In this document: positions 35,358 through 47,760 of the stretch, one piece after another | How positions within the stretch are numbered: the stretch's first letter is position 1 | Layout: every line of letters starts with the position of its first letter | Made by a program: the position numbers and the translations under genes | NCBI GenBank assembly: GCA_004322005.1 | Contig: SCRF01000030.1 | Coordinates: 1-47,760 of the forward strand | Reading direction: 5' to 3' | Length of the DNA: 47,760 nt | Origin: Rhodanobacter sp. | GTDB lineage: Bacteria > Pseudomonadota > Gammaproteobacteria > Xanthomonadales > Rhodanobacteraceae | Notes under the pieces: generated by a model | Databases searched by the model: none | The model's input: only the letters and a program-made list of their open reading frames with translations | What the model was told of the DNA's origin: nothing

Positions 35358-35783
35358 TCAGTGCTTGAGGTTCTTGCGCATCCGTTCCAGCGCCTGCAGC
35401 TGGGCCATCGCCTGGGCCAGCTTGGCCTGGGCTTCGGCGATTTCCATCGCCTCGGTGCGGTTGGCCAGTGCGTCCTCGGCTTCCTTCTTGGCGCGCAGCG
35501 CGGCCGTCTCGTCCAGGTCGGCGGCGCGCGCGGCGGTGTCGGCCAGCACGGTAACCACCTGTGGCTGTACTTCCAGGATGCCGCCGGAGACGTAGAACTG
35601 CTGCCGCTCGCCGCTGGCCAGCAGCACGTCGACATGACCGGGCTTGAGGCGGGTGATCAACGGAGCGTGGCGGGGCGTGATGCCCAGCTCGCCCATCTCG
35701 CCGGTGGCAACGACCATCGTCGCGTCACCGGAAAAAATCTCGGCTTCGGCACTGACGATATCGACGCGAATGGTGTGTTCCAT
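35358..35783 (-). CDS. atpC: ATP synthase F1 epsilon subunit
   Basis: A 141-residue central-stalk subunit that couples rotation and inhibits ATP hydrolysis. The N-terminal beta-sandwich shows [45 protein letters not shown], the family signature. The C-terminal helical hairpin is rich in Ala, Glu and Lys ([21 protein letters not shown]). It is the last gene of the operon, 175 bp after atpD. That gap holds a heptad tandem repeat, so its expression may be set partly by that structure. Confidence 0.96.
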   Translation of the reverse strand: MEHTIRVDIVSAEAEIFSGDATMVVATGEMGELGITPRHAPLITRLKPGHVDVLLASGERQQFYVSGGILEVQPQVVTVLADTAARAADLDETAALRAKKEAEDALANRTEAMEIAEAQAKLAQAMAQLQALERMRKNLKH

Positions 35784-35850
35784 GACGATTCCAATGATGC
35801 CGAAGCGAATGCCTCGGGCGTGTTGTTGCCGGCGGATTAATTCTGCATAT

Positions 35851-35946
35851 CGGGGACCGGGGACCGGAAAGCGAGAGCTTGCGACCCCGCTCCTCCCTGG
35901 TCCCTGGTCCCTGGTCCCTGGTCCCTGGTCCCTGGTCCCTGGTCCC
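35851..35946. repeat. 7-bp tandem repeat and inverted partner in the atpD-atpC gap
   Basis: TCCCTGG is repeated seven times, plus a partial copy, from 35894 to 35946. On the left, two copies of CGGGGAC (35851-35864) are their inverted counterpart, so the segment can fold back. It is related to the element at 38426-38554. Copy number of such heptads is likely to vary between strains. Confidence 0.85.
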
Positions 35947-35958
35947 GAATCCCGCTAA

Positions 35959-37395
<1,437 letters not shown>

Positions 37396-37438
37396 TTAGG
37401 TTCTTTCTTTAAAAGCGCCACCGAAGCGTCGCTCTTAT

Positions 37439-37497
37439 GAAGAGTGCGGCCATGGATGGTCGCCTTTTGATCTTTCTCGCGATCATGGATGATCGCA
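37439..37497. repeat. GGCCATGGATGG repeat in the atpG-atpD gap
   Basis: GAAGAGTGCGGCCATGGATGG is followed by TCGCCTTTTGATC and a second arm, GCGATCATGGATGATCGC. It is related to the 72-bp units upstream of gpmA (20811-20954). Confidence 0.65.
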
Positions 37498-37498
37498 T

Positions 37499-38416
37499 TC
37501 ATACCGCCGCCGCGCCGCCCACGATTTCCGAGATTTCCTGGGTGATCGCGGCCTGACGGGCCTTGTTGTAGATCAGCGTCAATTCGTCGATGACCTTGTT
37601 CGCATTGTCCGACGCACTCTTCATCGCGACCATCCGCGCCGCGTGCTCGCTGGCCAGATTCTCCAGCGCCGCCTGGTACACCACCGACTCGATGTAACGG
37701 CCCAGCACGTGCTCCAGCACGGTCTGCGCATCCGGCTCGTAGATGTAGTCCCAGTCGTGGCTCTGTTCCAGCTTGATGCCGGCATACGCCGACTCGCCGG
37801 CCGCCTGGTGCGCTTCCATTTCCGCCGCCACCAGCGGCAGCGGCAGCAGCGCGTCGAGCGTCGGCTTCTGCGTCATGGTGTTGACGAAGTCGTTGTAGGC
37901 AAGAAAGACCCGATCCAGTCCATTGGACTTGTAGCTGTCCAGCATCACCTTGATCACGCCGACCAGCTGCTCCAGCTTCGGCCGCTCGCCAAGATGGCCG
38001 ACGCTGCCGACCAGGTTGATGCCCTTGAGCCGACGAAAGAACTGGATCGCCTTCTGCCCGATCGCCACCACGTCGACCTGCACGCCCTGCTTCTGCCACT
38101 GGGCGATGGCCGGCAGCAGGCGGCGGAACAGGTTGGAATTGAGCCCCCCGCACAGGCCGCGGTCGGTCGACACCACGATGTAGCCGACCCGCGCCACGTT
38201 GTCGCGCTGGATCAGGAACGGATGGCTGAAGTCGGTGCTGGCCTGGGCGACGTGCGCGATCACCTTGCGCATCGAGCGCGCATACGGACGCGAGGCCTTC
38301 ATCAGGTCCTGCGCCTTGCGGATCTTCGAGGCCGAGACCATTTCGAGCGCGCGCGTGACCTTGCGCATGTTCTGCGTGCTCTTGATCTTGGTTTTGATTT
38401 CGCGTCCGCTTGCCAT
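37499..38416 (-). CDS. atpG: ATP synthase F1 gamma subunit
   Basis: A 305-residue rotor subunit. The N-terminal [36 protein letters not shown] coiled-coil, the central [16 protein letters not shown] and the C-terminal [40 protein letters not shown] are diagnostic. It is somewhat longer than the 287 residues of the E. coli protein, mainly in the middle around [27 protein letters not shown]. It lies 146 bp after atpA, across a large inverted heptad repeat. Confidence 0.97.
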   Translation of the reverse strand: MASGREIKTKIKSTQNMRKVTRALEMVSASKIRKAQDLMKASRPYARSMRKVIAHVAQASTDFSHPFLIQRDNVARVGYIVVSTDRGLCGGLNSNLFRRLLPAIAQWQKQGVQVDVVAIGQKAIQFFRRLKGINLVGSVGHLGERPKLEQLVGVIKVMLDSYKSNGLDRVFLAYNDFVNTMTQKPTLDALLPLPLVAAEMEAHQAAGESAYAGIKLEQSHDWDYIYEPDAQTVLEHVLGRYIESVVYQAALENLASEHAARMVAMKSASDNANKVIDELTLIYNKARQAAITQEISEIVGGAAAV

Positions 38417-38425
38417 GTTTTACTC

Positions 38426-38554
38426 GGGACCAGGGACCGGGGACCGGGGACCGGTTGCACACCGGCTCCGAACCCAGATCGTTGTCAATCGGGACTGAAG
38501 GCTCCGCAGGATCGAGGCCAGCTTCGCTGGTCCCCGGTCCCCAGTCCCCGGTCC
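38426..38554. repeat. Inverted heptad repeat in the atpA-atpG gap
   Basis: Four GGGACC(A/G) heptads at 38426-38453 face four complementary (C)C(T/C/A)GTCC heptads at 38527-38554, separated by about 73 bp. The arms pair to form a hairpin. The same heptad type occurs at 35851-35946. Confidence 0.82.
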
Positions 38555-38562
38555 CGGCTCTG

Positions 38563-40113
<1,551 letters not shown>

Positions 40114-40174
40114 GGCAAGTTTTCCTGGGATTCGCGCCGCGTCAGCGGCACCCGATAGGTTTTGATTCTTTGGA

Positions 40175-40708
40175 TCAGTGCGAAAGAGCGCTGGCCAGCT
40201 GCGCGAGACGTCCGCGCGCCGAACCGTCGATCACTTCGTTGCCGGTATCGATCACCACGCCGGCCAGCAGCGAAGCATCGACCCTGGTCTCCAGTTCGAT
40301 CTCGCGCTTGAAGCGCCGTTTCAACGAGGCCTTCAGCTGCTCGGCTTGCGCTGCATCCAGCGCCAGCGCGCTGGTCACTTTCACCAGCAGCTGTGACTCG
40401 GACTCGCGCTTGAACGCTTCGTACAGCTCGGCCACCTCCGGCAGCAACGGCAGTCGACGCTGCTCGGCGAGCTCGGCGAGGAACTGCGCAAACGGCGCGT
40501 CCCCGGCCATGCCGGCCGGCAAATGCAGGGCCGCCAGTTGTGCCGGCAGCACGCGCGGGTCGTGGGCCAGATCGGCCACCCGCGCGTCGCCAGCCACCGC
40601 TGCGGCAAAGGCCAGCGCCTGCGACCAGGCACCCAGCGAGCCGGCCGCATGGGCCACCTCGAATGCGGCACGGGCATACGGGCGGGCGAGGGTGATTGCC
40701 TGGGCCAT
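40175..40708 (-). CDS. atpH: ATP synthase F1 delta subunit
   Basis: A 177-residue peripheral-stalk connector between F1 alpha and the b subunits. [19 protein letters not shown] at the N-terminus and the C-terminal [47 protein letters not shown] block are the OSCP/delta signatures. It begins 12 bp after atpF, consistent with coupled translation. Confidence 0.96.
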   Translation of the reverse strand: MAQAITLARPYARAAFEVAHAAGSLGAWSQALAFAAAVAGDARVADLAHDPRVLPAQLAALHLPAGMAGDAPFAQFLAELAEQRRLPLLPEVAELYEAFKRESESQLLVKVTSALALDAAQAEQLKASLKRRFKREIELETRVDASLLAGVVIDTGNEVIDGSARGRLAQLASALSH

Positions 40709-40720
40709 GGAAAGGTTCTC

Positions 40721-41191
40721 CTAGATCTCGGCCGCAAGCTGGTCGAGCAGGGTCTTGTGCGTGGAGGCATCGACCTCGCGCTGCACGATCCTGCTGGCGC
40801 CCTGCACGGCCAAGGCACCGACCTGCTCGCGCAACTGCTCGCGCGCACGCTGCGCCATGATGGCGATATCGGCCTGCGCGCTGGCCTTGAGCCGGTTGAT
40901 TTCGACGATCGCCTCGCTACGGGCCTTGTCGATGATCTGATTGGCCTGCTGCTGCGCCTTGTCGATGATCTCCGTCGCCTGCTGGCGCGCCACCTTGATC
41001 TCGGCGGCCACCTTGACGTCGGCACTCTTCAACTCGGCATGCGCGCGCTCGGCGGCATTCAGGCCTTCGGCGATCTTGATCTGCCGATCTTCGATGGCCT
41101 TGTTGATGTGCGGCCAGATGAAGTGGACGCAAAACCAGATCAGGATGGCGAACGAAAGCATTTCGCCAATCAAGGTCGCGTTGAAATCCAT
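40721..41191 (-). CDS. atpF: ATP synthase F0 subunit b
   Basis: A 156-residue single-span peripheral-stalk subunit. The membrane helix is near the N-terminus (NATLIGEMLSFAILIWFCVHFIW). A long charged helix rich in Ala, Glu, Lys and Gln follows, with QQATEIIDKAQQQANQIIDKAR, which dimerises. Length and layout equal those of the E. coli subunit. It lies 93 bp after atpE. Confidence 0.97.
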   Translation of the reverse strand: MDFNATLIGEMLSFAILIWFCVHFIWPHINKAIEDRQIKIAEGLNAAERAHAELKSADVKVAAEIKVARQQATEIIDKAQQQANQIIDKARSEAIVEINRLKASAQADIAIMAQRAREQLREQVGALAVQGASRIVQREVDASTHKTLLDQLAAEI

Positions 41192-41284
41192 CGCTGCGTT
41201 ACCTGTAGATTCGGGATGAAACGGACACAGGCATCACGATGCCCGTGCCGAACAGACAGCTGCGCCGAAGCGCAGCCAGCGAAC

Positions 41285-42449
<1,165 letters not shown>

Positions 42450-42815
42450 TCAACCCTTGAATCTGAACGCCAGCAGATAAACCGCGTAGGCAGCCAGCAA
42501 CCCCGTGATGGCGGCCAGCGGCGGCAATTTGTAGTGGAACAGGATCACGACCAATCCCCCTACGATCACGATCCATTTCAGGAGCATGCCCGACAGCAAC
42601 CGGCCCAACGCCATCCCCGCCCCATCCAGTCGGCTGAAAAACCGCACCGACAGCAGCGCGGTGCCCAGCGCCACCAGCGTCGCGCCCGCCGCCGCAGCCA
42701 TCGCTTCCCGACGCCCCAACGCCAGAAAAACGAGACCCACCAGGATAGCCACCGCGATCTGCAGCAACATGGTACGCAAGGCGAGACGTCGACCAGAGGC
42801 AAGACTGTTGAGCAC
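42450..42815 (-). CDS. atpI: ATP synthase accessory protein AtpI
   Basis: A 121-residue membrane protein that helps c-ring assembly. It has four hydrophobic helices (MLLQIAVAILVGLVFLALG, AAAAGATLVALGTALLSVRFF, GRLLSGMLLKWIVIVGGLVVILF, PPLAAITGLLAAYAVYLLAFRFKG). It is the first gene of the operon, as usual. The promoter lies about 70 bp upstream. Confidence 0.9.
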   Translation of the reverse strand: MLNSLASGRRLALRTMLLQIAVAILVGLVFLALGRREAMAAAAGATLVALGTALLSVRFFSRLDGAGMALGRLLSGMLLKWIVIVGGLVVILFHYKLPPLAAITGLLAAYAVYLLAFRFKG

Positions 42816-42883
42816 GTAACGTCTCCGCGCGGTTTACACCAGGCGGCACCGATACAGCTACCGGCCACGATCCAATCCGTAAA

Positions 42884-42913
42884 AGTATATCAGTGCGCTC
42901 GCTGCACGAACAA
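42884..42913 (-). promoter_or_regulatory. Predicted promoter of the atp operon
   Basis: On the minus strand TTGTTC (42908-42913) and TATACT (42884-42889) are spaced by 18 bp, 69 bp upstream of the atpI start. This is the only clear AT-rich -10 in the gap. Confidence 0.6.
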
Positions 42914-43028
42914 GCCGCGCTGGCTGCGACATCTTGTCCGTACCTGGCCGGATCCATGCGCACAGCCTTAGTCTGCAGCGACTTCCATGCCAGGCATGTT
43001 CTTGCGATCGCACATGAGCACATGAAAT

Positions 43029-43056
43029 GAGGGCCGGACACTCAGGTCCGGCCCTC
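43029..43056 (-). terminator. Terminator-like hairpin downstream of the phasin gene
   Basis: GAGGGCCGGAC (43029-43039) pairs perfectly with GTCCGGCCCTC (43046-43056) around a 6-nt loop, 57 bp after the phasin stop. The T tract after it on the minus strand is short (ATTTC). Confidence 0.65.
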
Positions 43057-43112
43057 GGTATTCGCGGCCAAGGGGAGGGTGGCCGCGAAAATGCTCCGGC
43101 GGCTGGCCCGAA

Positions 43113-43502
43113 TTACTTGGCAGCGGCCTTCTTGGCAGCGGCAACCGGCGCCGTCACGGCTTCGTTGGCAGCCTGCTGCTGCTCCTGCACCAGCGCACTC
43201 AGCGATTCGGCGGTCTTCTGGGTGATCGAAATGATCTCCTGCGAGACTGCCACGGTACGCTCGGCGTTGTCACGGTTCAGGGTGGCGCCTTTTTCCCACA
43301 AGCCACGCAGGCCGTTCACGTCGCGCGCTTCCATCGCCTCGGCGATGAACTCGGCGGAAACCTTGGCCTGCTGCTCGAGCGCCTTGAGCTGCAGTTCGGC
43401 GACCGATTCCAGACCCTTCAGGGCCATCGAATGCGCCTTGAAGGCATTGTCGGTCAGTTGCTTGGTGAAAGCGAAAATCTGGTTGTTGATCTGCTGTGTC
43501 AT
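43113..43502 (-). CDS. Phasin family protein
   Basis: A 129-residue granule-associated protein that coats polyhydroxyalkanoate inclusions in PHA-producing bacteria. The helical, Gln/Ala-rich sequence MTQQINNQIFAFTKQLTDNAFKAHSMALKGLESVAELQLKALEQ and the C-terminal QQAANEAVTAPVAAAKKAAAK tail match phasin_2 proteins. GAGGG lies eight bases before the ATG. It is not next to phaC or phaZ. The upstream region is strikingly AT-rich for this genome and holds a TTGCAATGCAA palindrome. It suggests PHA storage but does not prove it. Confidence 0.85.
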   Translation of the reverse strand: MTQQINNQIFAFTKQLTDNAFKAHSMALKGLESVAELQLKALEQQAKVSAEFIAEAMEARDVNGLRGLWEKGATLNRDNAERTVAVSQEIISITQKTAESLSALVQEQQQAANEAVTAPVAAAKKAAAK

Positions 43503-43556
43503 GGCGTTGCCCTCGTTGGGGATCGGTTAGTGACAGCGACTCTACCAACAAGTTTG

Positions 43557-43567
43557 TTGCAATGCAA
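43557..43567. promoter_or_regulatory. TTGCAATGCAA palindrome upstream of the phasin gene
   Basis: A perfect TTGCA-A-TGCAA palindrome lies 55 bp upstream of the start, in an AT-rich stretch. PhaR-type repressors of phasin genes bind TGC-rich palindromes, so an operator role is plausible. No PhaR gene is in the window. Confidence 0.4.
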
Positions 43568-43731
43568 TATATTTTTTCGTTAAAGACAAGACCATTTTTC
43601 AAATATCGCGTTAAAACGGTTGTTTACGCCACTTCCATGACTATGGCGACGCATCATAAACATGATCTGTCTTGCGCGGCGCCGGGCGGATCAACTGCCG
43701 TTGCCAGCGTGGACAATCGTCCGGGACGACC

Positions 43732-45606
43732 TCAATCCGAACGCTTCCGGTCGCTTCGGCGGTAGATGGTGCTGCGACTCACGCCCAGCTGGCGGGCGGC
43801 TGCCGTGACATTGCCGCCGCAACTCGCGATCGCCTGGTCGATCGCCTGTTGCTTGAGCGAATGCAGGTTCCCCGGCGCAGCGGCGCAGGCGGTCGATGAC
43901 AGCGGGACCCGATCGGTCCCCAGGTCGGGCGGCAGGTCGTTGATGGACAACGTCGCCCCCACCTCGCCCAGTGCCATCAGGCTGCGCAGCAGGCCGACCA
44001 GCTGGCGCAGGTTGCCGGGCCAGCGCAGCGCAGCCAGATGGTTGACGAGCTCGTGGCCCAGTTGCATGGGTATTTGCGCACCGCCCAGTGCGAGCCACAG
44101 CTGACGGATCACCTCGGCGGGGTCGGCATGTTCGCGAAACGCCGGCAGCCGCAGTTTGGCCTGGGCTATCCGATAGTAAAGATCGGCGCGAAATTCGCCG
44201 CGCGCCACCAGGTCGGCCAGTTCCCGATGGGTGGCAGCAATCACGCTGATATCGAGCGCGTGCGCGCGACTGCCGCCCAATGGCGTGACCTCGCGCTCCT
44301 GCAGCACCCGCAGCAGCCGACTCTGCATCGCCAGCGGCATGTCGCCCAGTTCGTCCAGAAACAGCGTTCCACCATTGGCTTCGCGCAGCAGGCCCGGCGC
44401 ACCCTCGCGCCGGGCACCGGTAAACGCTCCCGGCATGTAGCCGAACAGTTCCGATTCGATCAGGCTCTCGGGCAAGGCGGCACAGTTCACCGCCACGAAA
44501 GGCGACGCGGCGCGGGAACTGCGCCTGTGCAGCTCCCGCGCCACGATTTCCTTGCCGGTTCCGGTCTCGCCCTGCAACAACAGCGGAATATCCGCATCGA
44601 TCAGGCGCACGCTGCGATTGATCGCCACCTCCAGCTCGTCTGAAAAAAACGTGGCTGGCGAGTGCACCGGCTTGATCCGGGTGTGAACTGGCGGCTTCGT
44701 CGCGATGCTGATCCGTCGTGGCGCATCACGCCGGGCATGCACCATCTCGCCGCTCTGGCAGCGCATGCCGCCGATGCTCCCCGGTTGCGGTAGCGTCGAG
44801 GCGAACAGCTCATCGTAGCGGCACTTGCCCAGCCCACCCCAGTCGATGCCGAGCAGCCGCAGCGCATGCCGGTTTGCCGCCACCAGGCGGTGCCCCTCGA
44901 ACACCAGCAAGCCCTCGCGGGCGGTGCCCAACAGCGCCGGGTCGGGCTGGATGCGCACGATGTCGGCGCCGGCGAAATTGTGTTCGAACATGCGGTGCTC
45001 GATCTGTTCGACCACCAGTTGCACCATGCCCAGCGCGTGCTGGTGATGCACGGACGCCTCGCCGGAAAGATCGAGCACGCCGGCCACCTGTCCGTGCGGA
45101 TCGAAGATCGGCGAGGCTGAGCAGCTGAGCACGTGATGCGGTGCATAGTAGTGTTCACCGCCGCGTACTTCGACGGCACGACGCTCCACCAGCGCGGTGC
45201 CGATCGCATTGGTGCCGGTCGACGACTCGGACCACGGCACGCCCGGCTGCAGCGACACCCGCGCTGCCTTGTCGAGGAAATCGGCATTGCCCAGTGCGTC
45301 GAGGATGAAGCCATCCGGCGCGGTCAGCACCACGATGCTTCCAGCCTGGCTGGCACTGGCGTACAACATCTCCAGTTCGGGCCGGCACAGTCGGCGCAGC
45401 AACTCGTGGCGTTCCTGCAGTTCATCCATGGCATGACGTTCGATCGGCACCATTGCGGGCCGCGCGTCGGCCGCCAATCCCTGCTGCAGGCAGCGACGCC
45501 AGGATGCCAGGATGGTGTCGGAAACCAGCCCGCGCGGTTCCGCACCACTGTCGAAGAAGCGCCGACGCGCGGTAGTGACCGACTCGGTGAACGCGGAACG
45601 TTTCAT
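43732..45606 (-). CDS. Sigma-54-dependent activator, AcoR-like
   Basis: A 624-residue transcription factor. The N-terminal part has a GAF-type sensor: [26 protein letters not shown] and [53 protein letters not shown], as in AcoR-type regulators of acetoin and alcohol oxidation. The AAA+ domain has Walker A GETGTGKE, the sigma-54 contact motif GAFTGA ([11 protein letters not shown]) and [15 protein letters not shown] Fis-type helix-turn-helix ends the protein ([19 protein letters not shown]). ATG 45606 ([17 protein letters not shown]) is chosen. It is divergent from the aldehyde dehydrogenase and very likely activates it through the palindrome and -24/-12 promoter between them. Confidence 0.92.
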   Translation of the reverse strand: MKRSAFTESVTTARRRFFDSGAEPRGLVSDTILASWRRCLQQGLAADARPAMVPIERHAMDELQERHELLRRLCRPELEMLYASASQAGSIVVLTAPDGFILDALGNADFLDKAARVSLQPGVPWSESSTGTNAIGTALVERRAVEVRGGEHYYAPHHVLSCSASPIFDPHGQVAGVLDLSGEASVHHQHALGMVQLVVEQIEHRMFEHNFAGADIVRIQPDPALLGTAREGLLVFEGHRLVAANRHALRLLGIDWGGLGKCRYDELFASTLPQPGSIGGMRCQSGEMVHARRDAPRRISIATKPPVHTRIKPVHSPATFFSDELEVAINRSVRLIDADIPLLLQGETGTGKEIVARELHRRSSRAASPFVAVNCAALPESLIESELFGYMPGAFTGARREGAPGLLREANGGTLFLDELGDMPLAMQSRLLRVLQEREVTPLGGSRAHALDISVIAATHRELADLVARGEFRADLYYRIAQAKLRLPAFREHADPAEVIRQLWLALGGAQIPMQLGHELVNHLAALRWPGNLRQLVGLLRSLMALGEVGATLSINDLPPDLGTDRVPLSSTACAAAPGNLHSLKQQAIDQAIASCGGNVTAAARQLGVSRSTIYRRSDRKRSD

Positions 45607-45620
45607 GCGGTGTCTCCGAT

Positions 45621-45639
45621 GTGTCGCAATCTGCGACAC
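45621..45639. promoter_or_regulatory. Upstream activator site, GTGTCGCA palindrome
   Basis: GTGTCGCA-ATC-TGCGACAC is a perfect 8-bp inverted repeat 15 bp upstream of the regulator start and about 165-180 bp before the sigma-54 promoter. That is a normal activator position. A second, shorter palindrome TGCGGC-ATTGC-GCCGCA follows near 45749. Confidence 0.75.
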
Positions 45640-45802
45640 CCGTTGCAGTGAGTGTTTCACTACAAAACACAAGGCGCGCCAAAACGCAATCCTCGCGCCA
45701 TCGGCATGCATGCTGCACTGCGGCGATCGAAAATATTTTGCTTACCGCTGCGGCATTGCGCCGCATGACACGGTGCAGCAACGACGAGAATGCGCGTACT
45801 GC

Positions 45803-45818
45803 TGGCACGGCTCCTGCT
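45803..45818 (+). promoter_or_regulatory. Sigma-54 promoter of the aldehyde dehydrogenase
   Basis: TGGCACGGCTCCTGCT matches the -24/-12 consensus, with GG (45804-45805) and GC (45816-45817) exactly ten bases apart. It lies about 50 bp before the ATG. It agrees with the adjacent sigma-54 activator gene. Confidence 0.8.
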
Positions 45819-45866
45819 CTTCTTACTTCTGTCATCTCACCTCTCACCGATGCGGAGTACACGCTC

Positions 45867-47387
<1,521 letters not shown>

Positions 47388-47397
47388 GTCGATCGCT

Positions 47398-47423
47398 AGC
47401 GGATGGCCGTCTGGCCGTCCGCT
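47398..47423 (+). terminator. Hairpin downstream of the aldehyde dehydrogenase
   Basis: AGCGGATGGCC (47398-47408) pairs with GGCCGTCCGCT (47413-47423), one mismatch, loop GTCT, 10 bp after the stop. No T tract follows, so termination may be weak. Confidence 0.5.
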
Positions 47424-47535
47424 GTCTATCCATCGTCACGGATGAAGAACGGGCACGGATGCCCACCATTGCATAGCGACTTGATCGGGGAAAACCCGCA
47501 CGCGAATCGTCTGCGGCGATCGCGTGGGGCCGGCT

Positions 47536-47551
47536 TGGCCTTTGATTGGCT
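47536..47551 (+). promoter_or_regulatory. Weak -24/-12-like sequence
   Basis: TGGCCTTTGATTGGCT has GG and GC ten bases apart but a poor match otherwise (CACG absent). It lies about 90 bp before the next start codon. If real, that gene would also be under the sigma-54 activator. Confidence 0.3.
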
Positions 47552-47641
47552 GACCGTAGCGCAACCACACGTACCAACAACAGCGGCGTGTCGACCAAAG
47601 CCAGGGCGTCGCAAATCATCAATCATCAAGGGGAGAGAGGC

Positions 47642-47760
47642 ATGAACAAAGACACACAACGCAAGGGGACACGACAGCGTGCCGGCATCGTGCAGGCCGG
47701 CCTGTCGGCGGGGATCGTGCTGCTGGGTCTGGCCGCGTGTCCGTTGCCGGCCGGCGCCAC
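47642..47760 (+). CDS. Exported protein, N-terminal fragment
   Basis: The frame starts at ATG 47642 after GGGGAGAGAGGC and runs off the window after 39 complete codons. It reads MNKDTQRKGTRQRAGIVQAG followed by LSAGIVLLGLAACPLPAGA, a signal peptide with a cleavage site after PAGA. LAAC could instead be a lipobox. The position after an ExaC-like aldehyde dehydrogenase suggests a PQQ-dependent alcohol dehydrogenase or its cytochrome, but no catalytic sequence is visible, so this is inference only. Confidence 0.55.
   Translation, partial: MNKDTQRKGTRQRAGIVQAGLSAGIVLLGLAACPLPAGA

Overview
The window is GC-rich chromosomal DNA of a gammaproteobacterium, most likely a member of the Xanthomonadales (Rhodanobacteraceae or Xanthomonadaceae). 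The lineage call is an inference. It rests on a xanthomonadin/aryl-polyene type pigment cluster with a XanB2-like chorismatase, an aerobic HemF, an AcoR-type regulator next to an aldehyde dehydrogenase, and many short palindromic intergenic repeats of the GTAGGAGC type.

Layout. Positions 1-4310 are the trailer-side part of a large CRISPR array: 60 repeats of 36 bp (the first cut by the window edge) and 59 spacers of 35-38 nt, with no cas gene in the window. Next comes a minus-strand mdtA-mdtB-mdtC type RND efflux operon (4395-12325). A plus-strand block follows: a membrane-anchored cytochrome c preceded by a structured leader or small RNA, an alpha/beta hydrolase, a 143-bp MITE-like element, zapE, and a secreted protein with eight CDP(I/V)ECNSH repeats. 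Then come a MASE1-type membrane sensor, a small membrane protein, gpmA, a secreted VNG-repeat protein and hemF.

The centre (22896-33513) is an aryl-polyene/xanthomonadin-type cluster. The plus strand carries a ketosynthase, a chain-length-factor-like protein and a glycosyltransferase. The convergent minus-strand operon carries an ACP, a membrane protein, a hotdog dehydratase, an LpxL-like acyltransferase, a LolA-like carrier, an MMPL/RND exporter, a second dehydratase and a ketoreductase. A divergent chorismatase would make the hydroxybenzoate starter. An aryl-ACP ligase is not seen here. The exporter gene carries a 168-bp inverted-repeat element inserted exactly in frame.

The right part holds glmU, the complete atpIBEFHAGDC operon (its A-G, G-D and D-C gaps filled with different repeat elements), a phasin gene, a sigma-54 activator divergent from an aldehyde dehydrogenase with a visible palindromic activator site and -24/-12 promoter, and the first 39 codons of an exported protein.

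The most unusual items are the large array with its perfectly palindromic repeat core, the Cys/His repeat protein, the structured leader before the cytochrome gene, the in-frame repeat insertion in the pigment exporter, and the heptad inverted repeats inside the ATP synthase operon.
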